Shown here in pieces: positions 1-4,920 of a stretch of DNA of 24,610 nucleotides; the first letter of the stretch is position 1, and every line of letters starts with the position of its first letter. The stretch lies in the IMG/VR virus record IMGVR_UViG_3300009553_000095, positions 1 to 24,610 of that record, one strand, 5' to 3'. The DNA comes from a virus. The translations under genes were made by a program, and so were the position numbers. Below the pieces are notes generated by a model that made no database searches, was not told the DNA's origin, and was given only the letters and a program-made list of their open reading frames with translations.

Positions 1-7
1 AGCCAGA

Positions 8-31
8 AGCCCGCGGCGGGTGCCGCGGGCT
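8..31 (-). terminator. GC-rich hairpin downstream of the leftward arm
   Basis: A perfect 10-bp stem (8-17 paired with 22-31) closes a 4-nt loop. It lies about 105 nt beyond the stop of the leftward HNH gene, so it could end that transcript. Read on the minus strand, the stem is followed only by a weak T-containing tail, so intrinsic termination is plausible but not certain. Confidence 0.4.
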
Positions 32-135
32 GCCTGCAGCCAGGGGTTCGGTTTAGAAGCCTGCACAGCTGGCGCTGCACCCGCCCTTGCCCGCGCACTC
101 CGGCCCGAAGCCGCTTTCGATCGAGCTCGGGACCG

Positions 136-588
136 TCAGCTTGCGGCGAAGCTGCCGTCCGGTGTTCGACGTTCCATCCTGCCGTGGATCGTCTGGTGGG
201 AGCGTCGGCACAGGCCCATCAGGTTGTCGGGGGTATTGTTGAAGGGGTCGCCATCCCTATGGTGGACGTCGAGGGCAGGGGCGATCGAGCACTCCTCACA
301 CAGCGCCAGCGGCTTGCGCCGACGTGCCCGGCGGCGGGCTTGGAGAGTGGTGGTGGAGGTTACGTTGTCCCAGCGGCCGTTGCCGGGGCCGGAACGCTGC
401 GCCTTGACGCACTCGGCACACAGGCTGGCGGCGGGGCCGACCGGCGTATTGCAGGAGCTGCAATAGAACCTCCAAGGCCCGCTGTAGCGGTTCTGGAAGC
501 CGTGGGTCTTGATGTAGTCGAGGTAGCAGGCTTTGCAGCACTTGCCGCGATTACGCGACGTAGGGCCGCCGCAGAGGGCGCAGGGCAT
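136..588 (-). CDS. Zinc-ribbon HNH endonuclease-like protein (150 aa)
   Basis: This is a putative HNH nuclease with an unusually Cys-rich front half. Cys pairs fall at about residues 3/6, 18/21, 43/46, 57/60 and 97/100, consistent with several zinc ribbons. The C-terminal HNH-type core has the motif DVHHRDGD at about 107-114, followed by NN (117-118), N122, H131 and H135. The longest frame opens with TTG at 603, but the ATG at 588 is preferred because GGAG lies about 9 nt upstream of it. The gene is downstream of the coiled-coil gene at 656-985, on the same strand, with a hairpin between them. Such proteins in phages act as free-standing homing nucleases or as packaging-associated nucleases; position and sequence do not separate these. 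The family call is firm at the level of HNH fold, but the substrate is unknown. Confidence 0.75.
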   Translation of the reverse strand: MPCALCGGPTSRNRGKCCKACYLDYIKTHGFQNRYSGPWRFYCSSCNTPVGPAASLCAECVKAQRSGPGNGRWDNVTSTTTLQARRRARRRKPLALCEECSIAPALDVHHRDGDPFNNTPDNLMGLCRRSHQTIHGRMERRTPDGSFAAS

Positions 589-612
589 GGACGTAGGCTC
601 CAACAGGAAAGG

Positions 613-633
613 CCCGGCAGCATAGCTGCCGGG
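613..633. terminator. Hairpin between the two leftward genes
   Basis: A 9-bp perfect stem (613-621 with 625-633) surrounds a 3-nt loop and lies in the 67-nt gap between the two leftward genes. The plus-strand side is followed by TTTCTCT and the minus-strand side by CCTTTCC, so it may work as a weak terminator or attenuator in either direction. On the minus strand it would reduce expression of the HNH gene relative to the upstream coiled-coil gene. Confidence 0.45.
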
Positions 634-655
634 TTTCTCTCATGCCAGATCTCAT

Positions 656-985
656 TTAGGCGGCGAGGTTCTTGCCGGTCGGCAGGCCGACCAGATGGCG
701 GCGCACCAGCGTCGGCACGGTGTGCGCGGCAACATACTGATGCGAAAGTGTCGCACGGTAGTCCGCCTCGGCCTGCTTGAGCACGGCCTTGATCTCGGCG
801 GCCAGCTTGTCGTCGGGCTTGGTCCCGGCCACGTCCGAGATCGTCAGCCGGTAATCCGCGCTCTCGTAGGAGCCTGCCTTGAGGTCGGCGAGGGCGGCTT
901 CGAGCGCCTTCTTCTGGAGTTCGAGCTTGCCGATCTCAGTCTTGAGGGCGGCGTAGGCGTCGATCGTGGCGGTGAGGTTAGTCAT
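656..985 (-). CDS. Small coiled-coil phage protein (109 aa), unknown function
   Basis: I do not recognise a named family. The start is set at the ATG at 985 rather than the longer frame from 1072, because GGAG lies about 8 nt upstream of it and the longer frame would run through the promoter-operator region. The N-terminal half is a probable helical coiled coil (charged and leucine/alanine-rich, about residues 5-45). The C-terminal half contains a mixed strand-helix region and a basic VRRH segment. It is the first gene of the leftward transcript that diverges from the 1156-1598 pair, which fits an early or regulatory accessory role. No catalytic motif is visible. Confidence 0.7.
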   Translation of the reverse strand: MTNLTATIDAYAALKTEIGKLELQKKALEAALADLKAGSYESADYRLTISDVAGTKPDDKLAAEIKAVLKQAEADYRATLSHQYVAAHTVPTLVRRHLVGLPTGKNLAA

Positions 986-1019
986 GTGATGGCTCCACCC
1001 GGTTATTTCCGGTAACGCT

Positions 1020-1048
1020 GTTATCGGACCACTGGTCATATTTGTCAA
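1020..1048 (-). promoter_or_regulatory. Leftward promoter candidate overlapping operator copy 1
   Basis: On the minus strand a perfect TTGACA (1048-1043) is followed after 17 nt by GATAAC (1025-1020), a sigma70-like pair with a moderate -10. The operator-like 17-bp repeat at 1021-1037 fills much of the spacer and part of the -10, so a bound protein would block this promoter. It would drive the gene starting at 985. Confidence 0.5.
1021..1037 (+). repeat. Operator-like 17-bp repeat, copy 1
   Basis: The sequence TTATCGGACCACTGGTC is repeated exactly at 1088-1104 in the same orientation. Its core GACCA-C-TGGTC is a perfect 5-bp inverted repeat around one central base, as expected for a dimeric DNA-binding protein. 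Both copies sit in promoter spacers of the divergent region. Confidence 0.65.
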
Positions 1049-1081
1049 TGGCTCTTTTTCAATTATTTTCAAAAAACGTCG

Positions 1082-1111
1082 TTGACTTTATCGGACCACT
1101 GGTCTCATTAT
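1082..1111 (+). promoter_or_regulatory. Rightward promoter candidate overlapping operator copy 2
   Basis: TTGACT (1082-1087) is a good -35. The -10 could be CATTAT (1106-1111, 18-nt spacer); TATACT at 1109-1114 is a better hexamer but lies 21 nt away. The second 17-bp operator copy directly abuts the -35 and fills the spacer. It would drive the gene starting at 1156. Confidence 0.5.
1088..1104 (+). repeat. Operator-like 17-bp repeat, copy 2
   Basis: This is an exact copy of the repeat at 1021-1037, 67 bp away (about 6.4 helical turns). The dyad core GACCACTGGTC lies at 1094-1104. The matched placement relative to two divergent -35 elements suggests coordinated repression of both arms. Confidence 0.65.
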
Positions 1112-1155
1112 ACTTTTGAACGGAATTACCCGTTCGAAAAGGGAAGTCCATCACA

Positions 1156-1368
1156 ATGACCACGCAGACCCACCACTTTTACGATCGCGACCGCCACGGC
1201 GACGACATCCACAGCGTCGTCGGCACCGCCATGCTGGCGACCGGGCGCTACAAGGCTTGGCTGATAGAAGGCCCCGGCGACGACCTCGACGTCCGCGGCT
1301 ACGGCCATACCGTGCTGTCGGCGATTGCGGATCTCAACGCCGCCATCGCGAAGGGTGAGGCGGCATGA
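1156..1368 (+). CDS. Hypothetical phage protein (70 aa), first gene of the rightward pair
   Basis: It starts with an ATG preceded by a purine-rich GGGAAG about 9 nt upstream, and it is the first gene after the rightward promoter-operator. The product is acidic and small, with an N-terminal run of His and Asp (residues 6-18), a central strand-like region (32-48) and a C-terminal helix ending in AIAKGEAA. No known domain is recognised. The stop overlaps the ATG of the next gene (ATGA), so the two are probably co-translated. Because it is directly controlled by the operator region, it may be an early regulatory or host-takeover protein, but that is inferred from position only. Confidence 0.7.
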   Translation: MTTQTHHFYDRDRHGDDIHSVVGTAMLATGRYKAWLIEGPGDDLDVRGYGHTVLSAIADLNAAIAKGEAA

Positions 1369-1598
1369 GCTGGCAGCACACCCGCAGCATGTCGCCAGAG
1401 CAGCTCGCTCTGGCGATCGCCACGCTCAAGATGAAGCCCGCGGCGGCCTCGCGCTTCGTCGGCTGCTCCTACCGGCAGATGGTGCGGATGCTCAAAGGCG
1501 AGCGTGAAGTGCCGGTTCCGACCTCGCTGCTGCTCGGCTGCATGGTGGCGCACCGCCTGCGACCACTGGTGCCACGCCGGGTGCCCGGCACCTACTAG
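1365..1598 (+). CDS. Small helix-turn-helix protein, candidate Cro/repressor-like regulator (77 aa)
   Basis: Residues about 12-50 read as a compact HTH of the kind found in small phage regulators. The pattern is a helix (SPEQLALAIATLKM), a turn, the segment AAASRFVGCSYRQMVRML, then GEREVPVPTSLLL, closely echoing the common phage form in which an LGVxxRTVRRW-type recognition helix is followed by GEREIPxPVAxLL. The C-terminus is short and basic. It overlaps the preceding gene by ATGA and is followed by the strong terminator at 1618-1655. It is the only DNA-binding candidate near the operators at 1021 and 1088, so it is the best guess for the protein that binds them. The link to those sites is inference. 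Confidence 0.7.
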   Translation: MSWQHTRSMSPEQLALAIATLKMKPAAASRFVGCSYRQMVRMLKGEREVPVPTSLLLGCMVAHRLRPLVPRRVPGTY

Positions 1599-1617
1599 AT
1601 CTGGACGGCCCCAACCC

Positions 1618-1655
1618 AAAGCGCATATGCTCCGCCCGGCGCATATGCGCTTTTT
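1618..1655 (+). terminator. Strong intrinsic terminator after the HTH gene
   Basis: A perfect 13-bp stem (1618-1630 with 1641-1653) encloses a 10-nt loop, and the descending arm runs into TTTTT (1651-1655). The stem contains the palindrome GCATATGC on each arm. It ends only 17 nt before the first ATG of the following long operon. Confidence 0.85.
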
Positions 1656-1672
1656 CGCGTTCCGGTCCCAGC

Positions 1673-1840
1673 ATGCTCACGCCAGAGAACCCAGCGGCCA
1701 AGACCTATGTCGATGCCGAAATCGCGCGTGCGATCGAGCTGCTGGAGGGCGAATTAGCGAGCGTTGACATGAAGATAGCCGAGCTGACCGATCGCGTGCG
1801 GCGGCTCGAACAGGGAGGGGGACATTCCCCGGCTAAATGA
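1673..1840 (+). CDS. Short coiled-coil protein at the head of the late operon (55 aa)
   Basis: This short frame runs from an ATG at 1673 to a TGA that overlaps the next ATG (ATGA at 1837-1840), the same coupling used by most genes that follow. After a short N-terminus, residues about 12-47 form a charged heptad-like helix with AEIARAIELLEGELAS and MKIAELTDRVRRLE segments, which indicates a coiled-coil oligomer. There is no obvious Shine-Dalgarno before the ATG, and the terminator hairpin is just upstream, so its expression is unclear. It sits where many phages keep small packaging helpers. Function unknown. Confidence 0.6.
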   Translation: MLTPENPAAKTYVDAEIARAIELLEGELASVDMKIAELTDRVRRLEQGGGHSPAK

Positions 1841-2088
1841 CGACACCGAAACGGAAAAGCGTTTCTGACCTCGATCTCAAGTCGCTGGCGCGGGCGCACA
1901 CCACGGTGGCTATTCAGGCGCTGTCCGGCATCGCTCAGAACGGGCAACAGGAGGCCGCTCGCGTCAGCGCCAGCGTGGCATTGCTCGATCGCGGCTGGGG
2001 CAAGCCTAATCAACCGCACGATGCGAAGCTCGACGGCGAGCTGCGCATCACGATCAGGAAATTACTCACCAAGGAGGAAGGCGAATGA
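1837..2088 (+). CDS. Conserved phage protein in small-terminase position (83 aa)
   Basis: The pattern ARAHTTVAIQALSGIAQNG followed by ARVSASVALLDRGWGKP is common in alphaproteobacterial phage proteins just before terminase: an alpha-helical unit predicting loss-tolerant helical repeats, with the signature ALLDRGxGKP. It resembles the C-terminal part of DUF5681-type proteins. The position, three genes before TerL with ATGA coupling on both sides, makes it a small-terminase or DNA-recognition candidate. However, it is short for a TerS and I see no clear HTH, so the specific role stays open. The N-terminus is basic (TPKRKS). Confidence 0.7.
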   Translation: MTTPKRKSVSDLDLKSLARAHTTVAIQALSGIAQNGQQEAARVSASVALLDRGWGKPNQPHDAKLDGELRITIRKLLTKEEGE

Positions 2089-2306
2089 GCACGACCGAAG
2101 GCATGTCGATCGGCGCGCAGCGTGTGCGCGAGAGTTTCAATCCGAGTAAGGACAACATGGTCGATAAGATCAAGCGGTACACCGCCGATCTGATCGACCT
2201 CTGCGAAGATCTAAAACACCTTGAGCCGCGGCTCGCGAGCCTCGCGCAGACCGCTTACGAAGAGGCCGCGATGTGGGCCGTGAAGGCGGCCACAACGCAG
2301 AAATGA
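2085..2306 (+). CDS. Acb2/Tad1-like anti-CBASS cyclic-nucleotide sponge candidate (73 aa)
   Basis: The product matches from memory the small helical family annotated as Acb2/Tad1 domain (DUF7681). It has a conserved front VRESFNPSK (residues 14-22), then VDKIKRYTADLIDLCEDL (26-43), and the diagnostic back helix with AQTAYEEAAMWAVKAAT (about 54-70). Family members are helical hairpins that form hexamers and bind cyclic di- and trinucleotides, starving CBASS effectors of their signal. The NPS and IKxxTA segments and the EEAAMW helix are the parts shared between the rhizobial-phage and Pseudomonas-phage versions as I recall them. It overlaps both neighbours by ATGA and lies in a run of small genes before TerL. 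Family membership is well supported by motif; ligand binding here is inferred. A different small helical bundle remains possible. Confidence 0.78.
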   Translation: MSTTEGMSIGAQRVRESFNPSKDNMVDKIKRYTADLIDLCEDLKHLEPRLASLAQTAYEEAAMWAVKAATTQK

Positions 2307-2389
2307 CCAGCGGCGAACTGATCGCGGCGTTCGCGATCGTGTTCATGATCGGCATGTGCCTGTCGCTGATGAAGAGGCCGACGCGATGA
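2303..2389 (+). CDS. Single-pass membrane mini-protein (28 aa)
   Basis: A frame of only 29 codons is joined by ATGA overlaps to the Acb2-like gene before it and to the 65-aa gene after it, which argues that it is translated. The peptide has a hydrophobic core from about residue 6 to 22 (LIAAFAIVFMIGMCLSL) and a positively charged end (MKRPTR), so it should insert once in the inner membrane with the C-terminus inside. It is too short for a classical holin. Possible roles include a membrane-directed defence inhibitor or a lysis accessory peptide, but neither is shown. Confidence 0.6.
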   Translation: MTSGELIAAFAIVFMIGMCLSLMKRPTR

Positions 2390-2583
2390 ACTGGCTGTTG
2401 AAATGGTGGCGGGCCACGCAGCGCAGTACCGATCTGACGACGCTGTGGCCGGTCTGCAAGCAGCATGCGCGCGACATCGATCACGCGCGCGCCGCGTTCT
2501 TCATGCACGCCGTCAACGATACGGCGTGGACCCGCGACTATAGCGAGGATGAGATCATCGCGCGCGTCAGTGAGTTGCAATGA
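2386..2583 (+). CDS. Conserved small phage protein before terminase (65 aa)
   Basis: The start is placed at the ATG at 2386 (ATGA overlap with the mini-protein) rather than at the longer upstream frame from 2356. The N-terminus is tryptophan-rich and basic (MNWLLKWWRATQR), which suggests membrane or protein contact. The remainder is helical with HARAAFFMHAVNDTAW (about 35-50) and EDEIIARVSEL at the end. Proteins with this ARAAFxxHxxNDxAW pattern recur just before terminase in phages of Alphaproteobacteria, as I recall. No function is known to me. The stop overlaps TerL by ATGA. Confidence 0.7.
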   Translation: MNWLLKWWRATQRSTDLTTLWPVCKQHARDIDHARAAFFMHAVNDTAWTRDYSEDEIIARVSELQ

Positions 2584-3959
2584 GCGACGTCATGGACATC
2601 AGCGTGCCGCAGCGCGGGTGGCAGCCGCGACCGCATCAGCAACGGCTGTGGAATTATCTGCAGCGCGGCGGCAAGAGAGCTGTAGCAGTATGGCATCGCC
2701 GCGCCGGCAAGGATGAGATCGCGCTGCATGCGAGCGCGATCGCGATGCTGGAGCGTGTCGGAAACTATTGGCACATGCTTCCCGAGTTCGCGCAGGGTCG
2801 CAAGGCGATCTGGGACAGCGTCAATCCACACTCAGGCAGGAGACGCATCGATGAGGCTTTTCCACAAGCCATGCGAGAAAGTACAAGAGAGCACGACATG
2901 CACATCCGTTTCCGTAACGGATCAACGTGGCAAGTCGTCGGCAGTGACAGTGTCGTCTCCGGCGGCGGCATCGGGTCGTCTACCGCGGGCATCGTCTTTT
3001 CAGAGTACGCGCTCGCGAACCCCTCAGCGTGGGGCTACTACCGGCCCATACTGGAAGAAAACAACGGCTGGGCGTGCTGGATCTCTACTCCCCGAGGACG
3101 CAATCATCTACTTCAGCTGTACCAGCACGCCACCCGGACAAGAGGCTGGTTCTCCGAGATCCTCACCGTCGACGATACGGCTGCTCTCTCACCAGAAGCT
3201 ATTGCCGAAGCCTTAGCCGAATACAAATCGCTGTACGGTGACGACGCTGGCTCGGCGATGTTCGAGCAGGAGATGATGTGCAGCTTCACCGCGGCACTGC
3301 TCGGCACGTTCTACGGTCACGAGATGCGCGACGTGCGCAATGATGGCCGCATCCTCGACGTCGAGGCCGACGCCGACAAGTTCGTCCACACCGCGTGGGA
3401 TCTCGGCGTCGGCGACGATACGAGCATCTGGTGGTTTCAGACGCAGGGCGCGCAGCTGGTGCTGTTGGACCACTACGCCAGCAGCGGGCAGGGCCTTGAG
3501 CATTACCTCGACCAGATCATACAGCGCGAGCGCCAGCACGGCTGGAAGCGCGGCAGCGCCTTCGTACCGCACGACGCCAAGGTGAAGGAGTGGGGCAGTG
3601 GCAGAACGCGCGTTGAAACTATGTCTGCAATGGGCCTTAAGCCCCAACTCGTTCCTCTGGCCTCCCTCGACGATGGCATTAACGCCGTGCGGCGTACCCT
3701 ACCATTGTGCGTGTTCCATCCTCGCTGCGAAGAGGGAGGCATCTCGGCCCTTGAACAGTATCGCCGCGAATGGGACGACGAGCGCAAGTGCTTCACGCCG
3801 AAGCCGCTCCACGACTGGTCGAGCAATCCCGCCGACGCCTTCCGCTACCTAGCCCAGAGCTGGCGTCCCGCGCCGCTGCGCAAGGTCAAGGTGCCCCTAC
3901 AGACCGGCTGGCGCATCCCGCCGCCGAACGAGAACCGCCGCGGAGGCATCATCCTATGA
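2580..3959 (+). CDS. terL: Terminase large subunit (TerL), 459 aa
   Basis: This is the ATP-driven packaging motor and headful or cos nuclease. The N-terminal ATPase shows a deviant Walker A at HRRAGKDE (residues 39-46), a Walker B-like strand GIVFSE (137-142) in which Ser precedes the catalytic Glu, and a coupling-type motif ISTPRGRN (168-175). The C-terminal RNase H-like nuclease has TAWDLGVGDD (271-280, Asp274), FVPHDAK (328-334, Asp332) and SNPADAFRY (415-423, Asp419), giving the three expected acidic positions. The length is typical. It starts at the ATGA overlap at 2580, with an internal Met5 as alternative. Its stop overlaps the next gene by ATGA. The last 17 codons have a diverged second copy at 4458-4511. 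Confidence 0.95.
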   Translation: MSDVMDISVPQRGWQPRPHQQRLWNYLQRGGKRAVAVWHRRAGKDEIALHASAIAMLERVGNYWHMLPEFAQGRKAIWDSVNPHSGRRRIDEAFPQAMRESTREHDMHIRFRNGSTWQVVGSDSVVSGGGIGSSTAGIVFSEYALANPSAWGYYRPILEENNGWACWISTPRGRNHLLQLYQHATRTRGWFSEILTVDDTAALSPEAIAEALAEYKSLYGDDAGSAMFEQEMMCSFTAALLGTFYGHEMRDVRNDGRILDVEADADKFVHTAWDLGVGDDTSIWWFQTQGAQLVLLDHYASSGQGLEHYLDQIIQRERQHGWKRGSAFVPHDAKVKEWGSGRTRVETMSAMGLKPQLVPLASLDDGINAVRRTLPLCVFHPRCEEGGISALEQYRREWDDERKCFTPKPLHDWSSNPADAFRYLAQSWRPAPLRKVKVPLQTGWRIPPPNENRRGGIIL

Positions 3960-4150
3960 ACCAGCAACACACTGAGAAGCTACACCCCGGCGGCTGGCCG
4001 CGGATCTGGAATTACGACAGCTACTGGCGCAGGCTGCGTGAAGCGTGGTGGGTATTGATCGGCCGCCAGTCGCTACATCGCGCGTGGCAGAAGGGCTATG
4101 ACGACCACACCAGAGATGAAAGCGCGCGACGCGCGAGGGGCGGCCAATGA
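3956..4150 (+). CDS. Hypothetical protein in the terminase-portal slot (64 aa)
   Basis: The start is the ATG at 3956 (ATGA overlap with TerL), with GGAGG about 10 nt upstream inside the TerL end. The product is rich in aromatic and basic residues (WPRIWNYDSYWRRLREAWWVL, seen in shorter pieces at about 14-34) and ends in a charged, arginine-rich tail. No family is recognised. The equivalent slot in the second, divergent unit (4508-4615) holds a different protein, so this position between terminase and portal appears to be exchangeable between related phages. Confidence 0.65.
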   Translation: MNQQHTEKLHPGGWPRIWNYDSYWRRLREAWWVLIGRQSLHRAWQKGYDDHTRDESARRARGGQ

Positions 4151-4332
4151 CGCAAGCGCAGCTCGACCTCGCGCATAAGACGATCGGCGACCTCGGCCAC
4201 TGCGTCCGCGCCATGGAGCAGTACGGCAACGCCAAGATCGCAGACAAGATGCGGATCGCCATCTCGCTGTTGCAGGCGATGCTTGACGAGAACGAGCAGC
4301 TCGCGCTGCCACTGGAGAAAACAGATGGCTGA
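4147..4332 (+). CDS. Small helical protein, paralogue A1 (61 aa)
   Basis: A helical protein with the pattern DLAHKTIGDLGHC (residues 7-19), EQYGN (24-28) and a leucine-rich helix ending in MLDENEQ. It has a clear paralogue at 4612-4794 that aligns along its whole length, about two thirds identical by eye, with the conserved core GDLGHCV, EQYGN and ending EKTDG. It overlaps the preceding gene by ATGA and the following chimeric frame by 8 nt. No domain is recognised. Conservation of both copies suggests a small portal- or packaging-associated role. Confidence 0.7.
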   Translation: MTQAQLDLAHKTIGDLGHCVRAMEQYGNAKIADKMRIAISLLQAMLDENEQLALPLEKTDG

Positions 4333-4458
4333 CACCGCAGCTGCCCAGCACGAGGACGTGCGCCACGACGATCTGGAGTTCGACGTTGACATCCAGCCAG
4401 CCAAGAAAGCCAAGGCGTGGCTGAACCGGCTGGAGGAGAGCGAGGACGCGTTCGATCG
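4147..4458 (+). repeat. Diverged direct repeat, left copy (gene A + portal 5' end)
   Basis: This 312-nt segment aligns with 4612-4920: the whole small gene A plus the first ~45 codons of portal. The small-gene part is clearly diverged, while the portal part differs at only about four of 45 residues. The homology stops at 4458, where the sequence switches to a terminase tail. Confidence 0.85.
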
Positions 4459-4615
4459 GCTGGGTGATCCCGCCGCCGAACGAGCAGCGTCGACGGGGGA
4501 TACAGCTATGATCAGGTGGCTGCTGTGCCGGTTCAGGTGGTGTGGCGGCGTCGTCGATTACGACGCGACCGGCTCGTACTGGAAGTGTGCCCGGTGTGGA
4601 AAGGTGACACGATGA
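4325..4615 (+). CDS. Chimeric ORF: portal N-terminal fragment fused across a recombination junction (96 aa)
   Basis: Residues 1-45 repeat the portal N-terminus (starting MADTAAAQHEDVRHDDLEFD in both) with about four changes. At base 4458 the portal sequence ends and a diverged terminase tail is read out of frame (about residues 46-61). From Met62 (ATG at 4508) the frame becomes a small protein of 35 aa, MIRWLLCRFRW..., with a Cys pair near the end (WKCARCGK) that suggests a zinc-knuckle. The 4508 ATG overlaps the terminase-tail stop as ATGA, so the 35-aa product is probably the original gene and the 96-aa fusion a by-product. The fusion may still be translated, since it keeps the portal ribosome-binding region (GGAG before the ATG). 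The stop overlaps the next gene by ATGA. Confidence 0.65.
   Translation: MADTAAAQHEDVRHDDLEFDVDIQPAKKAKAWLNRLEESEDAFDRLGDPAAERAASTGDTAMIRWLLCRFRWCGGVVDYDATGSYWKCARCGKVTR
4458..4511 (+). pseudogene. Remnant of a second terminase large subunit 3' end
   Basis: Read in the frame from 4458, the 17 codons before TGA (4509-4511) encode GWVIPPPNEQRRRGIQL, matching the true TerL end GWRIPPPNENRRGGIIL (3906-3959) in length and at 12 of 17 residues. Both end in an ATGA overlap with the next gene. It has no start of its own and is a tail only. Confidence 0.85.
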
Positions 4616-4794
4616 CCCGCGCCCAGATCGATCTCGCCCACAGGACGGTCGGCGACCTCGGCCACTGCGTCACGGTGATCGAGCAGTACGGCAACGAGCG
4701 CATCGCGGGCTGCATGCGCGTAGCGGCCTCTTTGTTGCAACAGATGGTCGACGAGAACGAGACGGCAGAGCAAGCGGAGAAAACAGATGGCTGA
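4612..4794 (+). CDS. Small helical protein, paralogue A2 (60 aa)
   Basis: The start is the ATG at 4612, which overlaps the preceding stop as ATGA; longer upstream frames are shadows. The protein aligns end to end with the product of 4147-4332 (shared DLAHxTxGDLGHCV, EQYGN, SLLQ, DENE and EKTDG). It is adjacent to the intact portal gene, overlapping it by 8 nt exactly as copy A1 overlaps the chimeric portal fragment, so this copy belongs to the resident portal's own context. The function is unknown. Confidence 0.7.
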   Translation: MTRAQIDLAHRTVGDLGHCVTVIEQYGNERIAGCMRVAASLLQQMVDENETAEQAEKTDG

Positions 4795-4920
4795 CACCGC
4801 GGCTGCCCAGCACGAAGATGTTCGCCACGACGATCTGGAGTTTGACCCGGAGATCCAGCCTGCGAAGAAAAGCAAGGCGTGGCTCAACCGCTTGCAGGAG
4901 AGCGAGGACGCGTTCGATCG
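4612..4920 (+). repeat. Diverged direct repeat, right copy (gene A + portal 5' end)
   Basis: This is the partner of 4147-4458, 3 nt shorter because gene A2 is one codon shorter. After 4920 it continues into the intact portal. Confidence 0.85.

Noticed and set aside
1116-1358. An Arg-rich plus-strand frame over the 70-aa gene
   Set aside because: It starts in the promoter tail, has no RBS and is out of frame with the well-placed 1156 gene.
3770-3955. N-terminal extension of the 64-aa gene into terminase
   Set aside because: The extension lies wholly inside TerL in another frame; the ATG at 3956 makes the standard ATGA overlap and has a GGAGG upstream.
2580-3959. Whether the Ser-Glu Walker B-like motif marks a dead terminase
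   Set aside because: The FSEYAL form is common in this terminase group and the nuclease triad and P-loop Lys are intact, so the motor is probably active.
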